From DAIUCA01 sp964613675 (GTDB taxonomy: Bacteria > Pseudomonadota > Gammaproteobacteria > Competibacterales > Competibacteraceae), in contig CAZTIH010000139.1 in assembly GCA_964613675.1 (NCBI GenBank), forward strand, positions 1 to 6,424: DNA of 6,424 bases, written 5' to 3'. Position numbers and translations under genes: made by a program. Shown here one piece after another: positions 1 to 4,193 of this stretch (its first letter is position 1; every line of letters begins with the position of its first letter). The notes beneath the pieces were generated by a model, which searched no databases, was not told the origin of the DNA, and worked only from the letters and a program-made list of their open reading frames with translations.

Positions 1-1442
1 ACGACATTCTCACCAGCCTCGTCATCGCTTTGCTGGTCACGCTGGAGATATTACTAGCGGTGTTGGCGCTGACCTTCACCGAACCGTTAAAGCGATTGTT
101 GGGATTGGTGCGTCAGAGCGTGAGTGAACCGCCGCCGTTCAAGGGGTTGTCCCTCAACCAAGCGGGGGGCCTAAAACCCATGTTGCAGTCCCTTAACCGT
201 GCCGTCACGACAGTTCAAAATCGCGTGATTCTGCAACCCACTCGCAGCGTCAGTGCCATGCGATTGGCATTATTTATTTTCTTTTTTGGTTCTGAGCTTC
301 CTCGCTCTTTCTTGCCGTTGTTGGCCAACTCGTTACACGCCAATCATCCCAACGCACTGCTGTCGTCGGAGTTTGCAGCAGCACTGCCGTTTACGGTTTA
401 TTTGGTGTGCTTCATGGCGGCAACGCCCGTTGGGGGAATGCTCAGCCAACGCTTTAGTCCCCGACAACTCTTCCTCATCGGGTTACTGCCGTCGGCGATT
501 GGTTATATCGGGACGATTTTCACCCAAGATGTGGTAATCCTCGCCCTGTGGCGCGGGTTGAACGGTATGGGGTACGCCATCGCGAGTGTGGCCGCCCTGG
601 ACTACCTCACGGGGCAAGGAGGCGGTAGTCGTGCTCAAAGCACGGTGGCGTTTTTTGGTGCGTCCATGGTGGCGGGGATTTCGGGGAGTGCGATTGGCGG
701 GCTGTTGGCTGACCGCATTGGCTTTAGCAATGTCTTTTTGTTGGCGACGATCCTGACGATTGGGGCAGCGATATTCGTGCTGCGTGCGTTGGAAGGGGCA
801 AAACCTCCCCCACCGTTGTTGGCCAAAATTCGCATTCCCATCGTGCCACTCATGAAAAATCTACGGTTCAACTTGCTCGTGGCGTTGTCGGCGATGCCCA
901 CACAGCTCGTCCTCAATGGGTTTCTGTTTTACATGGCGCCGCTGTACCTCGCTTCTCTGGGGAATAATAGTTCGGCCATTGGTCGGGTTGTGATGATTTA
1001 CTTCGTCGGAATTTTGATTTTTGCGGGGCCGTTCGCCCGCTTCGCCGACCGCACGAATCAACACAGCACCATGATGGGGATTGGGAGCGCGTTAAGTGGA
1101 ATGGGGTTGATTCTGTTGTTTCTCGTGCCCGACAACACTTGGATAATTGCCTTTGCCGTATTGGTGCTTTCGACGGGGAATGCTCTCGTGCTTCCCAACC
1201 AGTTGAGCGTGTTGCAAATCGCGACAGGGTCACAACAGGAGCAGCTCGGGGCGGGCAGCGTGATTGGGGTCTATCGACTGTTGGAACGGGGCGGTGCATT
1301 GCTGGGGCCACTCCTCGCCGCCTATGGCACCATGATCCTGGGGTTTGCGCAGACAGGCGCGTTGATGGGAGTCGTCGCGACGATCTGCGGTTTACTGTTT
1401 CTTGCAAATTATAAACAATTTACCCGACAAGGTTACGCATAG
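1..1442 (+). CDS. MFS transporter with N-terminal TM helix and HAMP-like linker (5' partial)
   Basis: This is a major facilitator superfamily permease of the inner membrane, with unknown substrate. The frame (codons from base 3) is open to the left edge, so the gene starts outside the window. Numbering from the TTG codon at 30, there is a hydrophobic helix at about residues 1-17. It is followed by a HAMP-like stretch at about 18-66, with a first amphipathic helix opening TEPLKRLL and a second one around LKPMLQSLNRAV. The MFS core of about 12 helices runs from residue 76 to 460, with a charged loop at 253-278 between the halves. Family motifs seen are GGMLSQRFSPRQ (135-146, motif A-like), LWRGLNGMG (173-181, motif B-like), GGLLADRIG (223-231) and ARFADR (336-341) in the second half. 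The TTG at 30 and the ATG at 258 are poor starts: neither has a Shine-Dalgarno sequence and coding continues upstream. Glycine codons are about half GGG. MFS membership is firm. HAMP is inferred from pattern only, and the missing N-terminus could be a periplasmic sensor domain. Confidence 0.85.
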   Translation, partial: DILTSLVIALLVTLEILLAVLALTFTEPLKRLLGLVRQSVSEPPPFKGLSLNQAGGLKPMLQSLNRAVTTVQNRVILQPTRSVSAMRLALFIFFFGSELPRSFLPLLANSLHANHPNALLSSEFAAALPFTVYLVCFMAATPVGGMLSQRFSPRQLFLIGLLPSAIGYIGTIFTQDVVILALWRGLNGMGYAIASVAALDYLTGQGGGSRAQSTVAFFGASMVAGISGSAIGGLLADRIGFSNVFLLATILTIGAAIFVLRALEGAKPPPPLLAKIRIPIVPLMKNLRFNLLVALSAMPTQLVLNGFLFYMAPLYLASLGNNSSAIGRVVMIYFVGILIFAGPFARFADRTNQHSTMMGIGSALSGMGLILLFLVPDNTWIIAFAVLVLSTGNALVLPNQLSVLQIATGSQQEQLGAGSVIGVYRLLERGGALLGPLLAAYGTMILGFAQTGALMGVVATICGLLFLANYKQFTRQGYA

Positions 1443-1483
1443 CCGATCCCCTATTCCCCCTCGCAAAGGTAGTTAATCGTCTT

Positions 1484-2488
1484 ATGCTTTCTATACAGGC
1501 GCCGTACTTGTTATTTCTCGGAGATTGTCAAGATATTTTAGAAGCGAAGACGGCTATCGGTTTAAGAGACTGGTGTCCCGAACGCTGTTTAGGGGTGTAT
1601 GCCTTGAGCGAGAATGCCCCCGATCTGGGGTTACCTCGTTTGAAGCCCAAAGAAGCGGTGTTATTAGGCGCAAAGTCGATGGTAATTGGCGTTGCAAACC
1701 ACGGTGGGTATTTGCCGACTCATTGGCTGAACGAGCTAGCATCCGCATTGGATGCCGGATTGGATGTAGTAAATGGGTTACACACGCGACTACACGACTT
1801 TCCCGCGTTGGTGGAACGGGCGGTGGAAACCGGACAACGGCTCATCGACCTTCGTCACTGGCGACCGCCCAATCTCCCCTTTGCTACGGGCAGAGCGCGT
1901 TCGGGAAAACGACTATTGACCGTGGGGACGGACTGCATGGTGGGGAAAAAATACGCTTCCCTGGCCCTAACCAAATCCCTAAAAACGCGCCGCGTCCCTG
2001 TCGATTTCCGTGCGACGGGGCAAACGGGGATGCTTATTTCGGGGGAGGGGATTGCGTTGGATGCGTTGCCGGCGGATTTCGTGATTGGGGGCGTGGAGTG
2101 GTTGACCCCTGCGGCGGCGGACGATCATTGGGACATTGTCGAGGGACAGGGGTCGTTATTGCTGACCACGAGTTTGGTCACAATGGGCTTAGTTAAGGGG
2201 GCGCAACCCGACATTTTAGTGGTCTGCCACGATCCCCATCGCACCCACGCTCACGGGGTGGGGCTTCCGTTGCCCACCTTGCGCGATACCTTGGACATGA
2301 CGCTGTATTTTGCGCGACGTCTCAATCCGAAGGCGCGTCACGGCGGAATTTGCCTGAATAGCAGTCGGCTTGACGAAGCGGCTTGGCAAAATCTCAAGGA
2401 TGAGTACACCGAAATCTATGGTTTGCCCGTATGCGATCCCATGCGCGAGGGGGCCGATGTGATCGTGGAGGGGTTATTGGATGGGTGA
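1484..2488 (+). CDS. dgcN: DUF1611-family protein, probable D-glutamate N-acetyltransferase DgcN
   Basis: The 334-residue protein matches the DUF1611 (DgcN) family along its length and is about the usual size. Characterised DgcN transfers acetyl from acetyl-CoA to D-glutamate. DgcA, an enolase-superfamily racemase, then converts the N-acetyl-D-glutamate to the L form. Visible hallmarks are YLLFLGD near the N-terminus (8-14), VIGVANHGG (67-75), the P-loop-like GTDCMVGKK (148-156), FRATGQTG (175-182), a DDHWDIVEGQGSL stretch (213-225), CHDPHRTH (248-255) and a C-terminal GLPVCDPMREG. No signal peptide or membrane segment is seen, so it is probably cytoplasmic. The ATG at 1484 is preceded by only a weak AAAGG about 14 bases upstream, and no other start lies in frame before the preceding gene. 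It sits 41 bases behind the transporter gene, so co-transcription is likely. Oddities are GKK where relatives usually have GKM, and loss of the usual His/Tyr after EGQGSL. No dgcA partner is in the window. Family is firm; exact reaction is inferred. Confidence 0.8.
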   Translation: MLSIQAPYLLFLGDCQDILEAKTAIGLRDWCPERCLGVYALSENAPDLGLPRLKPKEAVLLGAKSMVIGVANHGGYLPTHWLNELASALDAGLDVVNGLHTRLHDFPALVERAVETGQRLIDLRHWRPPNLPFATGRARSGKRLLTVGTDCMVGKKYASLALTKSLKTRRVPVDFRATGQTGMLISGEGIALDALPADFVIGGVEWLTPAAADDHWDIVEGQGSLLLTTSLVTMGLVKGAQPDILVVCHDPHRTHAHGVGLPLPTLRDTLDMTLYFARRLNPKARHGGICLNSSRLDEAAWQNLKDEYTEIYGLPVCDPMREGADVIVEGLLDG

Positions 2489-2507
2489 GGGAATTGGCGA
2501 GATCGGC

Positions 2508-2534
2508 TTGAGTTTTAGATGAAATTATTCTAAA
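2508..2534 (+). promoter_or_regulatory. Weak candidate promoter for fccAB
   Basis: In the 100-base gap before fccA, TTGAGT (2508-2513) and TCTAAA (2529-2534) each match the sigma-70 -35 and -10 consensus at 4 of 6 positions. The spacer is only 15 bases, shorter than the ideal 17. The start of transcription would fall near 2541, giving a leader of about 48 bases. A different sigma factor or a promoter upstream of dgcN remains possible. This is the most promoter-like stretch I can find here, but the match is weak. Confidence 0.3.
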
Positions 2535-2535
2535 C
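2512..2535. repeat. AT-rich imperfect inverted repeat, possible operator before fccA
   Basis: The left arm GTTTTAGA (2512-2519) and right arm TCTAAAC (2529-2535) are complementary over seven pairs with one bulged T, separated by nine bases (2520-2528). The centre also contains GAA-N4-TTC (2521-2530). It is not followed by a T run, so it does not look like an intrinsic terminator for dgcN. It overlaps the weak promoter hexamers of fccA, which would suit a repressor operator, for example of a sulfide- or persulfide-responsive ArsR-type regulator. That link is inference only; no regulator gene is in the window. Confidence 0.4.
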
Positions 2536-2574
2536 GACGGGGTTTATTTGCGGTAAAAGTTATGTGTCTTCCCT

Positions 2575-2580
2575 GAAGGA
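2575..2580 (+). promoter_or_regulatory. Ribosome binding site of fccA
   Basis: GAAGGA ends eight bases before the ATG at 2589, a good Shine-Dalgarno placement. An in-frame TGA at 2574-2576 lies just upstream with no alternative start codon in between, so the 2589 start is fixed despite the unusual signal peptide it produces. Confidence 0.7.
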
Positions 2581-2588
2581 TCGGTGTC

Positions 2589-2897
2589 ATGCCACTAATT
2601 TTACTGATATTACTGAGTTTATCGGCCCATGCCCGCGAAGTGCCCCAAGACCTATCGCAAGTCGATTTAACCGCGTTTGCGGCCGCGACGGGGTGTTTAT
2701 CTTGTCACGGTGATGGCGGGCGAAGTCCAGGCGCGATACCTTCATTAGCGGGCAAAAGTCAAGCTTATCTTGAACGTACGATGCGGGCTTATCGCGATGG
2801 TGAACGGCCCGCCACGTTGATGAATCGTTTAGCGCGGGGGTATTCGGACGAGGAAATTCGTCGGATTTCGGCTTTTATCGCGGAGGAAATGAAGTAA
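2589..2897 (+). CDS. fccA: Monohaem cytochrome c subunit of flavocytochrome c sulfide dehydrogenase
   Basis: This 102-residue class I cytochrome c carries one haem-binding site, CLSCH (36-40), with His40 as one axial ligand and Met78 (in ATLMNR) as the likely second. It accepts electrons from the FAD of FccB in the periplasm and passes them to the electron transport chain. Residues 1-15 form a short Sec-type signal peptide ending in AHA, before REVP. Its n-region has no positive charge, which is unusual. The C-terminal helix (about 86-101) is typical of small class I cytochromes. Allochromatium FccA is a dihaem protein of about 21 kDa, so this one resembles the shorter monohaem form known from green sulfur bacteria and other sulfur oxidisers. 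The gene overlaps fccB by one base, so translation is probably coupled. A generic cytochrome c is the alternative, but the pairing with fccB makes the FccA role very likely. Confidence 0.88.
   Translation: MPLILLILLSLSAHAREVPQDLSQVDLTAFAAATGCLSCHGDGGRSPGAIPSLAGKSQAYLERTMRAYRDGERPATLMNRLARGYSDEEIRRISAFIAEEMK
2882..2887 (+). promoter_or_regulatory. Ribosome binding site of fccB inside the end of fccA
   Basis: GGAGGA ends nine bases before the fccB ATG at 2897 and lies within the last codons of fccA. With the TAATG stop-start overlap at 2895-2899, this supports efficient coupled translation of both subunits in matched amounts. It also confirms the fccB start. Confidence 0.75.
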
Positions 2898-4141
2898 TGC
2901 AACGTCGCAATTTTCTGGCTTTAACGGCATTTTCTGCGATTCCCTTCAAATCCCGCGCTACAGAAACGCCCACCGCAAGAATTGTCATTGTTGGGGGCGG
3001 TTTTGGCGGGGTGACCTGCGCGAAGTATCTTAAACAGCTCGATTCCCATTTACAGGTGACTTTAATCGAACCTCATGCCCAGTTCATTACCTGCCCGTTC
3101 AGTAATACGGTGTTGGGTGGCTGGCGTGAAATCGACGAAATTACCTGGAATTACGACGCTTTACGGGAACGTCATGGCGTACAGGTGGTACAGGCGATGG
3201 CGGAAGCCGTCGATCCCGTCGCCCGTACAGTCAGACTTTCCACTGGTGAATCCATAGATTACGACAAGTTGGTGATGAGTCCGGGTATCGCATTTAATCC
3301 TTGGGCGCATTACGATGACCAAAAAATGCCTCATGCGTGGAAAGCTGGCGAGCAAACCTTACTATTGCGGCGCCAACTTGAGGCGATGGACGACGGAGGG
3401 GTAGTTATCATTACCGCGCCCGGTGAACCCTACCGTTGTCCGCCCGGCCCTTACGAACGAGCTTCGATTTTCGCGCATTACCTGAAGGATCATAAACCGA
3501 AATCCAAAGTATTGATTTTGGATGCTAAAGAGCAGTTTTCCAAAAAAGGGCTGTTTGAAGCAGCATGGGCGACGGAATATCCGGGAATGATCGAATGGGT
3601 CAGCGGCAGCAATGGCGGTCTAATTGAGGGTATTGAGGGCAAGGCGTTGGTCACTCAAGGCGGGTTTGAGAAGCACACCGCCGCCGTCATCAACGCGATA
3701 CCCCCTCAACGTGCCGCCGACATCGCATTGGAGACGGGCTTAACCGATGAAACGGGATTTTGCCCCGTGACCTTGCCCGGGTTTGAATCGGCAAAAGTTG
3801 AACATATTCATGTGCTTGGTGACGCAGCCATTATGCAACCCATGCCCAAGTCGGCCCATTCGGCCAATGGTCAAGCGAAACAATGCGCCGCCGCGATTGT
3901 CGCCGCGATTCACGCGCTTCCGCCTCCGGATCCCCTCATCGTCAACACCTGTTACAGCTTCGTGACGCCCAGTTACGGAATCTCGGTAAGTGGGATTTAT
4001 CGCAGTGAAAACAATTGGTTAACTACGATTGAAGGGGCAGGCGGGGTGAGTCCAGCCAACGAAGCGCGGGACTTTCGAGCACGGGAAGCGGTGTATGCCG
4101 AAGGGTGGTATGCCAGCATCATCGCCGACACATTTACCTAA
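2897..4141 (+). CDS. fccB: Flavoprotein subunit of flavocytochrome c sulfide dehydrogenase
   Basis: The 414-residue protein is the FAD subunit that oxidises sulfide to sulfur or polysulfide in the periplasm and reduces the haem of FccA. It belongs to the FCSD branch of the disulfide-reductase-like flavoproteins, close in length to Allochromatium FccB. The N-terminus has a twin-arginine motif, RRNFL (3-7), a short hydrophobic stretch and a probable cleavage site after SRA (about 21), implying folded export by Tat. The Rossmann FAD motif IVIVGGGFGG is at 29-38. Cys66 in FITCPFSN corresponds to the cysteine that binds FAD covalently. Cys181 (YRCPPGPYERAS) and Cys352 (NTCYSF) correspond to the redox-active disulfide. 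PHAWKAGEQT (145-154), INAIPPQRA (265-273) and HVLGDA (305-310) are further conserved blocks, and the C-terminal FCSD flavin-binding region spans roughly 345-414. All key residues are intact. SoxF is a close relative and a possible alternative name, but no sox genes are seen here. Confidence 0.95.
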   Translation: MQRRNFLALTAFSAIPFKSRATETPTARIVIVGGGFGGVTCAKYLKQLDSHLQVTLIEPHAQFITCPFSNTVLGGWREIDEITWNYDALRERHGVQVVQAMAEAVDPVARTVRLSTGESIDYDKLVMSPGIAFNPWAHYDDQKMPHAWKAGEQTLLLRRQLEAMDDGGVVIITAPGEPYRCPPGPYERASIFAHYLKDHKPKSKVLILDAKEQFSKKGLFEAAWATEYPGMIEWVSGSNGGLIEGIEGKALVTQGGFEKHTAAVINAIPPQRAADIALETGLTDETGFCPVTLPGFESAKVEHIHVLGDAAIMQPMPKSAHSANGQAKQCAAAIVAAIHALPPPDPLIVNTCYSFVTPSYGISVSGIYRSENNWLTTIEGAGGVSPANEARDFRAREAVYAEGWYASIIADTFT

Positions 4142-4146
4142 GGTTC

Positions 4147-4155
4147 TGTTCTAAT
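4147..4155 (+). promoter_or_regulatory. Candidate extended -10 promoter for valS
   Basis: TGTTCTAAT is an extended -10 element: TGn followed by TCTAAT, five of six matches to TATAAT. It lies just behind the fccB stop. A partial -35, CCGACA at 4125-4130 (four of six matches), is 19 bases upstream, inside the fccB coding end. Extended -10 promoters need little -35 contact. Transcription would start near 4162, about 32 bases before the valS ATG, which would give the housekeeping gene expression independent of fccAB. It is sequence-based only. Confidence 0.45.
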
Positions 4156-4156
4156 C

Positions 4157-4189
4157 GGGGTCTGTTAACCGAAACCATGTCAAGACCTC
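4157..4189 (+). repeat. Inverted repeat (hairpin) in the valS leader
   Basis: GGGGTCT (4157-4163) can pair with AGACCTC (4183-4189): seven pairs including one G-U, around a 19-base loop. The right arm ends four bases before the valS ATG. There is no following T run, so it is not a standard terminator, and it lacks the features of a T-box. It could form only in transcripts that read through from fccB, because a start near 4162 would remove most of the left arm. The loop is large and the stem short, so it may be accidental. Confidence 0.3.
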
Positions 4190-4193
4190 CCTC

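Noticed and set aside
258..260. ATG as the true start of the transporter gene, making it an ordinary MFS
   Set aside because: No Shine-Dalgarno precedes it, and the upstream frame is open to the window edge with a sensible helix plus amphipathic linker. The gene is better read as partial.
913..1407. Long minus-strand open frame opposite the transporter gene
   Set aside because: The peptide is Arg/Ser/Pro-rich low-complexity text typical of an antisense shadow, has no recognisable domain, and lies wholly within a well-supported MFS gene.
2543..2557. FNR/ANR-like box (TTTAT-N4-GGTAA) before fccA
   Set aside because: Only the left half resembles TTGAT; the right half matches ATCAA at two of five positions, which is not enough to claim a site.
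2572..2582. 11-base direct repeat CCTGAAGGATC, also at 3481-3491
   Set aside because: One copy is the fccA ribosome site region and the other is inside fccB coding sequence. There are no flanking similarities, so chance is the simplest explanation.
4177..4179. Upstream ATG as the valS start
   Set aside because: It is in a different frame from valS and gives a peptide unrelated to ValS. The ATG at 4194 gives the conserved ValS N-terminus.
4157..4189. Hairpin as an fccAB terminator or a T-box controlling valS
   Set aside because: There is no T tract after the stem, and no T-box conserved sequence or specifier structure. T-boxes are mostly a Gram-positive feature, and the genes here look proteobacterial.
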